From the NCBI GenBank assembly GCA_946482325.1, contig CAMLRA010000041.1, forward strand, positions 1 to 26,995: a DNA stretch of 26,995 bases, given 5' to 3'. The notes below the pieces were generated by a model that worked only from the letters and a program-made list of their open reading frames with translations, was not told the origin of the DNA and did no database searches. Both the position numbers and the translations under genes were made by a program. This stretch comes from an uncultured Chromatiaceae bacterium (GTDB lineage Bacteria > Pseudomonadota > Gammaproteobacteria > Enterobacterales > Alteromonadaceae). The first letter of the stretch is position 1. Each line of letters starts with the position of its first letter. Of this stretch, positions 1-7,579 are shown piece after piece.

Positions 1-1
1 C

Positions 2-466
2 GGCACCCGTCGCTATGGTACAGAGCTGAGCATGGCACAGCGCTGGTCTTCGGGCTGGCAAGCGGAATACAGCTACAGCTATCTGGATGCGGTGTACCAA
101 AATCCGCCAGAACCCAGCCATGGCCTGCAGTTGCCGGGCGTCGCCAGTCATCAGCATGCGCTGCGACTGAGTTTCGCGCCAGGCGAGCACTGGTTTGCTG
201 CGGCAGGCTATCGTCGGCTCAGCCGGGTCGCGGTCGACGATCGTCATACACAGTTTGCGCCGGGTTATGGCCTGTTTGATCTGCAGACTGGCTGGTCAGG
301 TCAGGCCGACGCTATGCAATGGCGCTTTGATTTGTCTGTACAAAATCTGACTGATCAACGCTATGTTGGCGCTGTAGTGGTGAACCAGAGCTCAGGCCGC
401 GCCTTTGAACCCGGCATGCCGAGGCAACTGAGTGCTGGAATCCAGCTCAGTTTTCAGTTACTCTAG
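2..466 (+). CDS. TonB-dependent outer-membrane receptor, C-terminal fragment
   Basis: This is the 3' end of a gene that enters from the left edge; the reading frame is open from base 2 to the TAG at 464-466, giving about 154 residues. The fragment alternates polar and hydrophobic residues as in beta-strands. It ends with a typical receptor signature: NLTDQRYVGAVVVNQSSGR, then FEPGMPR and a last strand SAGIQLSFQLL. The 'N-[FL]-x-D-x-x-Y-V-G' plus 'GR-x-FEP' pattern is characteristic of the last strands of TonB-dependent siderophore/cofactor receptors and recalls YncD/PqqU-type proteins, but the plug and most of the barrel are outside the window, so the ligand cannot be named. Such proteins import ligands across the outer membrane using TonB-ExbBD energy. 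The ATG at base 32 is internal. No terminator is visible before the next gene, 64 bp downstream. Confidence 0.85.
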   Translation, partial: GTRRYGTELSMAQRWSSGWQAEYSYSYLDAVYQNPPEPSHGLQLPGVASHQHALRLSFAPGEHWFAAAGYRRLSRVAVDDRHTQFAPGYGLFDLQTGWSGQADAMQWRFDLSVQNLTDQRYVGAVVVNQSSGRAFEPGMPRQLSAGIQLSFQLL

Positions 467-530
467 GCACCGTTTTCAGGACAGATTTCCGCACGGATCA
501 CGACAAAGTCAGCGGCCACTCAGAAGTTAG

Positions 531-1385
531 GTGCGTATGCTCACTGTGTTAAGACAAGTTTTATTGATCCTGCTGTTCTGTGTACTGTCATCAGTACTGA
601 CACCGTTGTTGGCTGCACCACCACTGCGCGCTGATTTGCCGGTGCTCAAACTCGCCATGTACCACAGCCCACCGTATTATTTTACCGAAGACGTTGCCGA
701 GCCTCGGGGTTTGTCGCTGGATTTACTGAAACCGGCGGCACGTCAGCTTGGACTTCGCATCGAAATCGTCACCTGCCCTTTTCCGCGCTGCCTGAAACTG
801 GCTGAACGGGGCGAAGTGGATATCGTCGCGGGTCTGATTAAAACTGAAGAGCGCGAAGGCTACCTGCATTTTATCCAGCCAGCCATGATGAATTTCGTCT
901 CGTCTTTTGTCTTCTATAGCCGGCATGACCAAGCCCATGACATTCATTCTGTGGTAGACTTAAACGGCCATAGCGTTACAGTGATGCGTGACGCAGCTTA
1001 TTTTCCTGCTTTTGATCAGGCAGCTGATTTTGAGCGAGTCCCGGTTAATTCTGAAGCCAAAGCACTGGAGCTGGTGCATAAAGGCCGCGCCGATTATGCC
1101 ATTACCATCGAACAGACAGCTGAAGGATCTTTTGCCGAAGCCGGATTACAGTTCACAGATTTGAAGCGTCAGCCTTACCATGTGAATCAGAATATTCGCG
1201 GCTATCTGGCATTTTCACGTCAATCTCCTAACTTTCAGCTGGCGGCTAAACTCGAACAGATGCTGGAACAACAATATCGCGCCGGCATGTTTCATCTACT
1301 TTGGCAAAAATATCACCTGCCGGCTATCCAGACTCAAACGCAAAATACTGCAAAAGTACCTTTAACAGTGACGCCAGCGGAATAG
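531..1385 (+). CDS. Periplasmic solute-binding protein, SBP family 3, solitary
   Basis: The 284-aa product starts with a signal peptide (hydrophobic stretch about residues 7-28, LLAAP cleavage region) and continues as a family 3 bacterial solute-binding domain. Recognisable parts are LKLAMYHSPPYYF at the start of the mature protein, GLSLDLLKPAARQLG, the GEVDIVAGLIKTEER segment and the last helix FHLLWQKYHLP. Members bind amino acids or similar small solutes in the periplasm. No permease or ATPase gene adjoins it, so it may be an orphan binding or sensing protein. The start is ambiguous: GTG 531 or ATG 537, the latter with TTAGG about 5 nt upstream. The last 20 residues, about 17 of them beyond the normal end of the domain, are encoded antisense to the 3' end of perM (62-bp overlap). 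Substrate unknown. Confidence 0.8.
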   Translation: MRMLTVLRQVLLILLFCVLSSVLTPLLAAPPLRADLPVLKLAMYHSPPYYFTEDVAEPRGLSLDLLKPAARQLGLRIEIVTCPFPRCLKLAERGEVDIVAGLIKTEEREGYLHFIQPAMMNFVSSFVFYSRHDQAHDIHSVVDLNGHSVTVMRDAAYFPAFDQAADFERVPVNSEAKALELVHKGRADYAITIEQTAEGSFAEAGLQFTDLKRQPYHVNQNIRGYLAFSRQSPNFQLAAKLEQMLEQQYRAGMFHLLWQKYHLPAIQTQTQNTAKVPLTVTPAE

Positions 1386-2373
1386 CCAGCACCACGCCCC
1401 AAAAACCAAACAAGCCGCCGAATACCAGCACCGCCAGCATGATGTAAAAAGGGTTGATGTCCACGACCCGACCAAACAACCAAGGGACCAGGATATAAGC
1501 ATCCAGCAGCTGCAGCAGCAGATAACTGAATAAAATCCAGCTGCTGGTGCTACTGAGTCCCCATTGACTGATTGTCACCAGCACCACAGGCACAGTGACC
1601 ACAGCGATGCCCAGATATGGAATAAACACCGACAAACCGACCAACAGCGCCAGCAACAACGCATATGGCAAAGCAAACAGGCTGAACAGCAGGTAACAGC
1701 TCAGGGTCAGCAACACCAGCTCCAGCAACTTGCCCTGAATGTAGCCAAGCAACTGATGATCCAATTGTTGCCAAACCGGTGTTAACAACGCACTGCTGGT
1801 GGGGAACTGCTGTTGCAACCCAGTCAGCAAAGCTGTTTTATCTTTGAGCAGAAAAAACATCATCATCGGTAACAGCACCAGATACACCAGCAAGTAAAAC
1901 ACCCCGGCAACGCCAGTTAACCAAGAAGCCAGCAGCGCATTGAGGAAATTCAGGCTTTGCCCTTCCAGACGCTGCAACAACAACGTCAGCTGACGTTCGC
2001 TAAGCCAGCTTGGCTGCGCAGACCAAAGCTGGTCCAGATATTGCCGTCCGGTCGCAGTCAGATCCGGCAGCGCCAGCCAAAACGCCTGTGCTTGCTGCGA
2101 TACGAGTGGGAACAATGTGGCCAGTAACAACCACACCAGCACAATCAGCGCCAACATAGTCAGCGTCACCGCATAGAGCCGGGGCATCGGCAGACGCTGC
2201 AACCATAACACCGGGCGCTCCAGGATATATGCACCAGACAGCGCCAGAAATGCCGGCAACAGCACGTCAGCAAAAAACAGCGCTATCCCCAGCAATATCG
2301 CCACGTGAACCAGTAACAGGGCCGGTGGCGACGCCCTGACATTGCGCAGCAACGATGACCAGATATTACGCAT
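1324..2373 (-). CDS. perM: AI-2E family (PerM-like) integral membrane transporter
   Basis: The 349-aa protein is dominated by hydrophobic segments: two near the N-terminus (LLLVHVAILLGIALFFADVL, then a pair around residues 60-85), a soluble middle, and a C-terminal block of about five helices including IPYLGIAVVTVPVVLV and FYIMLAVLVFGGLFGFWGVV. This layout and the 'F-G-x-x-G-x-x-G' end segment are typical of the AI-2E exporter/PerM family (UPF0118), with roles such as small-molecule or ion export. The start was placed at MRNIWSS because GGAG lies 7 nt upstream; the frame stays open for 93 more codons upstream, but that extension has no family character and runs into the divergent gene. In E. 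coli perM is also next to bepA and arsC, which supports the name. Its 3' end overlaps the preceding convergent gene by 62 bp. Confidence 0.85.
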   Translation of the reverse strand: MRNIWSSLLRNVRASPPALLLVHVAILLGIALFFADVLLPAFLALSGAYILERPVLWLQRLPMPRLYAVTLTMLALIVLVWLLLATLFPLVSQQAQAFWLALPDLTATGRQYLDQLWSAQPSWLSERQLTLLLQRLEGQSLNFLNALLASWLTGVAGVFYLLVYLVLLPMMMFFLLKDKTALLTGLQQQFPTSSALLTPVWQQLDHQLLGYIQGKLLELVLLTLSCYLLFSLFALPYALLLALLVGLSVFIPYLGIAVVTVPVVLVTISQWGLSSTSSWILFSYLLLQLLDAYILVPWLFGRVVDINPFYIMLAVLVFGGLFGFWGVVLAIPLASLLKVLLQYFAFESG

Positions 2374-2500
2374 TTGATGCTCCTGCCAGCAGGTCTGTCT
2401 TGCTTGTAGTCGTGGTTCCCGCCAGAATAAACATTGTCCGCGCTGGAAATGCCTCGCCGGCGCCTCAACAGCCGAAGAAGTTGTGATACATTTTAACTCT

Positions 2501-2581
2501 ATGACAAAACAGCTGCTTTTGCCGGAATTTGCCGACGACGCGGCCGAAAAACCTACCATCCGGCGCGGCCAGGAGGAATAG
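2501..2581 (+). CDS. Possible 26-aa leader peptide / small protein
   Basis: A short frame runs from ATG 2501 to TAG 2579-2581 and encodes MTKQLLLPEFADDAAEKPTI followed by RRGQEE. Its stop lies 3 nt before the ATG of the next gene, and its last codons contain the strong AGGAGGA ribosome binding site of that gene, so translation of the two could be coupled. No good ribosome binding site is visible for the small frame itself; TGATACATT at 2484-2492 could be an extended -10 element. It may be a real small protein, a leader peptide, or chance. Confidence 0.3.
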   Translation: MTKQLLLPEFADDAAEKPTIRRGQEE

Positions 2582-2584
2582 TTC

Positions 2585-3256
2585 ATGTCGCAACATGGCA
2601 ACAAACACAAATTACCGCCAAATCCAACGCTAAAAGATATCAACTGGTACAAAAAACAGATTAACTGGGGTGAATTGCCACCGTTTTATCATATGGTGTC
2701 GCAATCACTGGGCGAATCCGAAGGCATGCTGACGCATGGTTTTGATACCGCCGTGAAGAAAATCATCGATAAACGCAACTGGAATCTCCAGTTACTGGGC
2801 GGCTATATCGATGATAACAATGAGATCCATTGCGACAATAAACCGCGTATTGCGCTGTATCAGGTTTTTTCTGAACGTGGCTTTGAACTTCATGCTATCC
2901 CGTATGCCAAAGACCAGGAGATTGACCAGTATGTCAAAGGCAACCGGTTAATGGAGTTCAATTTGTGGGACCCGCTATCAATGCGGTTATTGTTACGGGT
3001 CAACCAATTACATAAATTTATCGGATATTACTTTGAACACGGCGACGACGCCGATTTCGCATTGATCCTGCATGCGCATAAAACGGTGCACAAAGTAATT
3101 CAATTCATGCAGCAACATCTCAATGTGCAGAAAGTGGAAGGCATCACTATCAAGGCGTTTTTTGAAGCACAGGAAAAACGTTTAGGTCAGGCCGATGCTG
3201 ATGCCCTGCAGCTGCAAGGTTTAAAATCCGGTTTACAAGGTGAGCAGAAGAAGTAG
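2585..3256 (+). CDS. Uncharacterised 223-aa protein, first main gene of the bepA operon
   Basis: I do not recognise this family. The 223-aa product has no signal peptide and no membrane segment, and is rich in charged and aromatic residues. It looks like a folded cytosolic alpha/beta protein with a helical second half (LWDPLSMRLLLRVNQLHKF, then HAHKTVHKVIQFMQQHLNV) and a charged C-terminal tail ending in QGEQKK. Histidines are frequent (HGDDAD, HAHKTVHK), but no known metal motif is evident. The start is well supported by AGGAGGA 7 nt before ATG 2585. Its stop codon TAG directly abuts the ATG of bepA with zero spacing, so the two are almost certainly cotranslated. It therefore probably belongs with BepA, ArsC, WrbA and DUF2069 in one transcript. 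E. coli has no gene at this place between perM and bepA. The coding call is firm; the function is unknown. Confidence 0.85.
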   Translation: MSQHGNKHKLPPNPTLKDINWYKKQINWGELPPFYHMVSQSLGESEGMLTHGFDTAVKKIIDKRNWNLQLLGGYIDDNNEIHCDNKPRIALYQVFSERGFELHAIPYAKDQEIDQYVKGNRLMEFNLWDPLSMRLLLRVNQLHKFIGYYFEHGDDADFALILHAHKTVHKVIQFMQQHLNVQKVEGITIKAFFEAQEKRLGQADADALQLQGLKSGLQGEQKK

Positions 3257-4699
3257 ATGACGTATCTCCTGAAAATTGCGTTTTGTTCGATGTTCGTGTT
3301 GCCCCTCACCGCGGCAGCAGTAAACCCCACCACTTTGCCTGATTTAGGCACTAATGCCTTCTCCAGTTTGTCACCGGAAAAAGAGAAAATTATCGGTGAC
3401 ATGATGCTCAAACAAACCCGCGCACAGCTGCCGATGGTCAACGACCCGTTATTAGACGAGTATTTGCACACACTGGGCCAGGCGCTGGTTGCCAAGGCGG
3501 AAGGTGTGCGTTTTCCTTTTTCATTCTCCTGGGTCAACAGCCCGGAAATCAACGCCTTCGCCATGCTTGGTGGCAACATAGTTTCAAATACAGGAACTCT
3601 GGCTGCGGCCGACAGTGAAAGTGAATTCGCCTCGGTGATGTCGCATGAAATCGTCCACGTGACGCAGCGCCACATTGCCCGTGCAGTCGAAGCCAAATCA
3701 CAGAATGCACCGCTCACCTTGGCATCTTTACTGGGCTCGATTCTTTTGACTATCGCCAATCCGGAGGCGGGGATGGCTGGTTTGATGGCCACCCAGGGCG
3801 TTGCTGCGCAGCAAGCGATTAATTTTACCCGCAGCAATGAGCAGGAGGCAGATCGCATCGGTATCCAGTTACTGGCAAAAGGTGGCTATGACCCTTATGC
3901 GATGCCAGAGTTTTTTAACAAGCTCAGCGAAAAGACCCGTTTTAGTAATACCCAGCTGGCATTTTTATATACTCACCCACTGTCTCAGGCGCGGATCAGT
4001 GACTCCCGGGTGCGGGCCGAACAATTCGAGCGGCGTTTTGTGCCGGATAGCAGCGATTTCGCACTGGCGAAAGCCCGGGTCTGGGCCCGTTATCAGTTAA
4101 AAGGCAAAGATGCACTGGCTTATTTCCAGAAGAAGGTCGCGACACCTGGCGGCAATACCAAAGCCAACCAATATGGCCTGGCGCTGACTTTATTTGACAA
4201 TGGCGATGTCAGTGCAGCGGAGCAGATTTTGTTAAAGCTACGCGCGCATGACGACAAAAATCTGTTTTATATCGATGCCATCACCGATGTGTATATCCAG
4301 TCTGGCCGCAGCGAAAAAGCGCTGCAACTGCTTGAGCAAGAGTATTTATTACGGCCGAATAATCAGGTGATCACTCTGAATTACGCCAATGCAGCACTGG
4401 CGGCGAAATCCGAACGCCTGGCTTTGCATCTGTTGAAAAACCTGCTGTATTTCAAGCCAGATACCTATCTGGCGTATGAAATGCTGATCGATGCCTATAA
4501 ATCAATGAACGATATGGCAAAATATTTTGAAGCCCGCGCCGATCTGTATTACCAGCTGGCGATTTATCCCAAAGCCATTGACGATATTAACGAAGCTTTG
4601 AACCGCTTAGCTGCCAATGACAAACTGGAAAGCCGCCGGCTGGAGGCGAAGAAAAAACAGTGGCAGGCCGAATTCACCCGGTTAAAACAATTAAACTGA
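3257..4699 (+). CDS. bepA: Periplasmic M48 metalloprotease/chaperone BepA with TPR domain
   Basis: BepA (formerly YfgC) degrades or assists stalled outer-membrane proteins such as LptD at the BAM complex. The 480-aa product has a signal peptide (about residues 1-21), an M48 protease domain to about residue 255 and a C-terminal TPR region (about 260-470). The zinc site is complete: HEIVH at 130-134, Glu195 in NEQEADR, and His240 in the FLYTHPLS segment. These match E. coli His136, His140, Glu201 and His246 with a constant offset of 6, including the regulatory 'His switch'. The start ATG directly follows the stop codon of the upstream gene, with a purine-rich AGAAGAAG before it. The arsC gene follows after 7 nt, the same order as in E. 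coli. Length agrees with the family (E. coli 487 aa). Confidence 0.95.
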   Translation: MTYLLKIAFCSMFVLPLTAAAVNPTTLPDLGTNAFSSLSPEKEKIIGDMMLKQTRAQLPMVNDPLLDEYLHTLGQALVAKAEGVRFPFSFSWVNSPEINAFAMLGGNIVSNTGTLAAADSESEFASVMSHEIVHVTQRHIARAVEAKSQNAPLTLASLLGSILLTIANPEAGMAGLMATQGVAAQQAINFTRSNEQEADRIGIQLLAKGGYDPYAMPEFFNKLSEKTRFSNTQLAFLYTHPLSQARISDSRVRAEQFERRFVPDSSDFALAKARVWARYQLKGKDALAYFQKKVATPGGNTKANQYGLALTLFDNGDVSAAEQILLKLRAHDDKNLFYIDAITDVYIQSGRSEKALQLLEQEYLLRPNNQVITLNYANAALAAKSERLALHLLKNLLYFKPDTYLAYEMLIDAYKSMNDMAKYFEARADLYYQLAIYPKAIDDINEALNRLAANDKLESRRLEAKKKQWQAEFTRLKQLN

Positions 4700-4706
4700 G
4701 AGCAAG

Positions 4707-5051
4707 ATGCTGAAGATTTACCACAATAACCGTTGTTCAAAAAGCCGGGAGGCTTTGGCACTGCTGACAGAACGCGGTCTGAAGTTTGAAGTGGTGTATT
4801 ACCTCGAAACTCCACCGGATCAGGCAACTTTGCAAGCGCTGCTGCAAAAGCTTGGTATTCAAGCCCGACAGTTGTTGCGCAGCAAAGAAGCAGAATACAA
4901 CCAGTTAGGTCTGGATAACCCGGCGCTGACTGACGAACAGCTGATCGCTGCGATGATCAAGCACCCCAAACTGATTGAACGGCCGATTGTGGAATGGCCG
5001 GACAAAGCCATCGTGGCGCGTCCGCCTGAGTTATTGCTGGGGCAGCTTTAA
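4707..5051 (+). CDS. arsC: Arsenate reductase, ArsC glutaredoxin-dependent type (YfgD-like)
   Basis: The 114-aa protein is a thioredoxin-fold ArsC family member. The catalytic cysteine is Cys10 in NNRCSKSREAL, and the three arginines of the E. coli plasmid ArsC active site (Arg60, 94, 107) have counterparts at Arg58 (LLRSKE), Arg92 (ERPIV) and Arg105 (ARPPE), all at the same offset as the cysteine. The active site therefore looks intact for glutaredoxin-coupled reduction of arsenate to arsenite in the cytoplasm. However, the chromosomal bepA-linked copies (yfgD) are often not part of an arsenic operon: no arsR or arsB is present here. A GAGAGCAAG sequence just upstream can serve as ribosome binding site. 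Its stop overlaps the wrbA start (TAATG). Confidence 0.9.
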   Translation: MLKIYHNNRCSKSREALALLTERGLKFEVVYYLETPPDQATLQALLQKLGIQARQLLRSKEAEYNQLGLDNPALTDEQLIAAMIKHPKLIERPIVEWPDKAIVARPPELLLGQL

Positions 5052-5617
5052 TGCCGGCAAAGGTTCTGATTTTGTATCATTCGCGCCATGGCTCAGTGCA
5101 GCGGCTTGCTGAAAAAATCGCTGTTGGTGTACAAAGCGCGGGGGCCGAAGCGTTACTACGCTGTGTTGCGCCTTGGTCTGCCGATACCCCGCTTACACAT
5201 CCTGTGGTGACAAAAGCCGAATTGGTTCAGGCTGACGCGCTGGCAATAGGCAGCCCGGTACGTTTTGGTCAGATGAGCTCAGAAATGAAATATTTCTGGG
5301 AGCAAACCTCAGATCTTTGGCTGCAAGGCGCTTTGATTGATAAACCGGCCGGTGTTTTTACCGCATCGTCCTCCATGCATGGCGGCCAGGAAGCCAATCT
5401 ATTGGGTATGATGTTACCGTTGCTGCATCACGGTATGGTCCTGCTCGGGCAACCTTATGACGCGCCAGCACTGCATCAGACGCAAAGTGGCGGTACGCCT
5501 TATGGCCCGACGCAGGTTACAGGCCACGGCTCTGGCAGTGGATTGACCAGCCACGAACATCATCTTTGTCTCGAATTTGGCAAGCGGCTGGCCCGCTTTG
5601 CCGGGAAATTGCAATGA
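5051..5617 (+). CDS. wrbA: NAD(P)H:quinone oxidoreductase, WrbA type (flavodoxin fold)
   Basis: WrbA-type enzymes carry FMN and reduce quinones by two electrons, protecting against semiquinone radicals. The 188-aa product has the flavodoxin start VLILYHSRHGSVQRLAEKIA, where the S-R-H-G-S segment binds the FMN phosphate. It also has the WrbA signatures AIGSPVRFGQMSSEMKYFWE (about residues 66-85), TASSSMHGGQEANLL (about 104-118) and GGTPYGPTQVTG near residue 148. The start ATG shares its A with the arsC stop, and its own stop TGA overlaps the ATG of the next gene, so it lies in the middle of a translationally coupled operon. The same neighbour order (arsC-wrbA-DUF2069) is known to me from other marine gammaproteobacteria. 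Confidence 0.9.
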   Translation: MPAKVLILYHSRHGSVQRLAEKIAVGVQSAGAEALLRCVAPWSADTPLTHPVVTKAELVQADALAIGSPVRFGQMSSEMKYFWEQTSDLWLQGALIDKPAGVFTASSSMHGGQEANLLGMMLPLLHHGMVLLGQPYDAPALHQTQSGGTPYGPTQVTGHGSGSGLTSHEHHLCLEFGKRLARFAGKLQ

Positions 5618-6042
5618 AAGTTTTATTTGAACAACAAGCGCCACTGGCGCCATCCACCCGACGTTTACTTCGTATCGGTCAACTGGGCTATCTGGCGCTG
5701 TTTATACTGATCCCAGCCTGGGTATTGTGGCTGTCACCACCAGAACTTGGCAGTGCTCGGGTACTACTGGCGCTGCTGTGGGGGCCGCTGTGGCTGCCAC
5801 TTAAAGGTATCTGGCAAGGCAAAGCGTATACGTTCGCTTGGGCAAATTTTATTGTGATGATTTATTTTGTCCACGGCCTGACGCATTTATGGGTCAGCAG
5901 CGGAACGGCCTTTTATTTAGCACTGGCGGAAGTCGTGTTTGCCTGCCTGATGTTTTATGGCTGTACCTATTACGCCCGCGACCGTGGCAAAGAATTAGGG
6001 TTAAAAATTCCGAAGCTGAAAGACGATCCGGTCGGCCGTTAA
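5614..6042 (+). CDS. DUF2069 family inner-membrane protein
   Basis: The 142-aa product has four hydrophobic segments: GYLALFILIPAWVLWL, a second around LLALLWGPLWLPL, a third around FAWANFIVMIYFVHGLTHLW, and a fourth around YLALAEVVFACLMFYG. A charged cytoplasmic tail ends in KELGLKIPKLKDDPVGR. This is the pattern of the DUF2069 family, whose function is unknown. The start was set at ATG 5614 (MKVLFEQQ), which overlaps the wrbA stop as ATGA and has GGGAAA upstream; the frame is open 16 codons further but entirely inside wrbA. Its TAA stop overlaps the stop of the convergent binding-protein gene inside a GC-rich hairpin. Position at the end of the bepA-arsC-wrbA operon is typical for this family. 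Confidence 0.8.
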   Translation: MKVLFEQQAPLAPSTRRLLRIGQLGYLALFILIPAWVLWLSPPELGSARVLLALLWGPLWLPLKGIWQGKAYTFAWANFIVMIYFVHGLTHLWVSSGTAFYLALAEVVFACLMFYGCTYYARDRGKELGLKIPKLKDDPVGR

Positions 6043-6052
6043 GCCGGACCGG
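6028..6052. terminator. Hairpin enclosing both stop codons of a convergent gene pair
   Basis: CCGGTC (6028-6033) pairs with GACCGG (6047-6052) and GGC (6034-6036) with GCC (6043-6045), leaving one bulged G and a loop CGTTAA. The TTAA of the loop provides the overlapping stop codons of the DUF2069 gene and the minus-strand binding-protein gene. On the plus strand the stem is followed by a T-rich stretch (TGCCTTTGTATTTTT), and on the minus strand by GGAATTTTTAA further out. A bidirectional intrinsic terminator built into the gene ends is likely but not certain. Confidence 0.55.
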
Positions 6053-6842
6053 TGCCTTTGTATTTTTGCAGCAGCTGCTCTATCACGCCCTGCGCTTTTA
6101 ACCGGCTGAAGGCACGCAGAATGGCCTGACGCCGGGGGGATTGCTGACTCACCGCGCAAAAAACACCGGGTGGCTCACTCCAAATTGGCTCAGCGACAAA
6201 CTCAACATCAAACTGCTGACGATCCAGCAAATAAAAATAACTTAAATCCACTGCCATCACCGCATCGAGCCGGCGTTGGCTCAACCGTTGCAGATTACTT
6301 TGCAACGAGTGCGCATCGTCCCGAACTATCAGCCGTTCACTGAAAGCCTGCTGTAATTCCGGATAAATAAAACCAAAAGTCGTGCCGACTCTTTTGTAAT
6401 ACAGATCGGCTAAACGGCGGATTGGGGCACTGTCACTGCGGCGGATAATCAATTGCCGGCTGAAAAACAGAGTGTCAGTCCAGTCAAAACGTTGCGGCTG
6501 GCTGACCCAATCCGGATTGAGGAAACAACCGACTTCAGCATCGCCGGCAGCTAACCAGGCTTCGAGCCGGGCCCGCGGGATATCCAGGTATTGCACCTGA
6601 CTGCGTAGCTCCAGCGCAACCAGGTCGAGAATATCCTTAGCCATACCGCCAGATAAATGACCACCGCTATTAAAAATAGCAAATGGTACTGCATTGGTAT
6701 CACTGACAGCAGCTTTCAGTGGTGGTGTCAGCACGTTCAGTGATTTGATACCTTCAGCCGCGGCCTGTGCAGCACAACAGCAAATCAGCAGTAAATGCAT
6801 GATGCAGGTAGCCGCGTAGCGCACGCATGGAAGTTTTATCAT
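6039..6842 (-). CDS. Secreted solute-binding protein, SBP family 3, second solitary copy
   Basis: The product (267 aa from the chosen start) begins with a signal peptide rich in Cys and Ala (MHLLLICCCAAQAAAEG) followed by a family 3 solute-binding domain. Parts seen are VPFAIFNSGGHLSGGMAKDI, a lobe with DAEVGCFLNPDWVSQPQRFD, and an end VIEQLLQKYKG. No ABC permease or ATPase gene is nearby, as for the other binding protein at 531-1385, with which it shares domain type but little obvious sequence. The start is uncertain: ATG at 6842 has AGAGG 11 nt upstream; the frame extends to 6881, and ATG 6800 is an internal alternative. The stop overlaps the DUF2069 stop by 4 bp (TTAA). Likely periplasmic; ligand unknown. 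Confidence 0.75.
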   Translation of the reverse strand: MIKLPCVRYAATCIMHLLLICCCAAQAAAEGIKSLNVLTPPLKAAVSDTNAVPFAIFNSGGHLSGGMAKDILDLVALELRSQVQYLDIPRARLEAWLAAGDAEVGCFLNPDWVSQPQRFDWTDTLFFSRQLIIRRSDSAPIRRLADLYYKRVGTTFGFIYPELQQAFSERLIVRDDAHSLQSNLQRLSQRRLDAVMAVDLSYFYLLDRQQFDVEFVAEPIWSEPPGVFCAVSQQSPRRQAILRAFSRLKAQGVIEQLLQKYKGTGPA

Positions 6843-6973
6843 AACGGCCACAACCTCTGCTGACGTCTTGAGATCCAACATAACAAAAAAATGCCAGTTT
6901 ATCAGCCGGCAAACACAAATCCAGCGACAGAACTACGCCGTATCACACCATAGTCAGGTTTTGAGTGTTGTGT

Positions 6974-7579
6974 ATGTCCCAAACGATTGCGTTATTTCCG
7001 TTAAGCCAAATTGTTTTGCCGCACGGCCGGATGCAGCTCCGGGTGTTTGAACCGCGTTATCAACGCCTGGTGCGCGAGGCACAGCAGCGACCTTTTGCCA
7101 GCGCTTTACTCAACCCCTATGTGCACCAGCAACATCAGGCGCGGATCTTCCCGCTGGTGACTTTAGTGCGCATCATTGATTTTTGTCAGCTACCGGATGG
7201 ACTGCTGGGTATTACTATCGAAGGGGTGGAACGCCGGCGTATCGTCAAACGCTGGCAGGAAGCGGACCAGCTGCATATTGCTCAGACTGAAGCCCTCCCG
7301 CACTGGGCTGCACTGGAAGTCAGTGCAGCAGCGCAACCACTGGTGCCCGCACTGCAGCAGGTCTATCAGCAAAATCCGCAACTGGCAGCGTTATACCCGG
7401 CACCAGACTGGCAGAACGCCAGCTGGCTGGCCCAACGTTGGCTAGAAGTGCTGACCATGCCACCGCAATTGAAATTTGAACTACTCAGTGCCGACCATCC
7501 CGGCCCGACACTCGACGTGTTGCTGGATTGGCTCAGAGAACAGCAGTCATCGGAACCAGCGCCAGATGCAGTAAACTAG
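6974..7579 (+). CDS. LON peptidase substrate-binding (Lon N-terminal) domain protein
   Basis: The protein (201 aa from ATG 6974) is a stand-alone Lon N-terminal domain without AAA or protease parts. The family start IALFPLSQIVLPHGRMQLRVFEPRY is clear, followed by ARIFPLVTLVRIIDFCQLPDG and LLGITIEGVERRRI, and a helical C-terminal half (LAQRWLEVLTMPPQLKFELL). Such small proteins are common in gammaproteobacteria; they are thought to bind hydrophobic or unfolded segments, but a specific role is not established. GTG 6965 is an alternative start with AGG 6 nt upstream; ATG 6974 has only GAG. It is divergent from the binding-protein gene and its stop overlaps that of queE by 4 bp in the palindrome CTAG (7576-7579), with no terminator visible. 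Confidence 0.85.
   Translation: MSQTIALFPLSQIVLPHGRMQLRVFEPRYQRLVREAQQRPFASALLNPYVHQQHQARIFPLVTLVRIIDFCQLPDGLLGITIEGVERRRIVKRWQEADQLHIAQTEALPHWAALEVSAAAQPLVPALQQVYQQNPQLAALYPAPDWQNASWLAQRWLEVLTMPPQLKFELLSADHPGPTLDVLLDWLREQQSSEPAPDAVN

Noticed and set aside
2374..2652. 93-codon N-terminal extension of perM
   Set aside because: It lacks family resemblance, overlaps the divergent operon start, and the internal ATG at 2373 has a good ribosome binding site.
3187..3858. 223-aa minus-strand frame opposite bepA
   Set aside because: It lies antisense to a well-supported gene with catalytic motifs and has no recognisable protein character or start signal.
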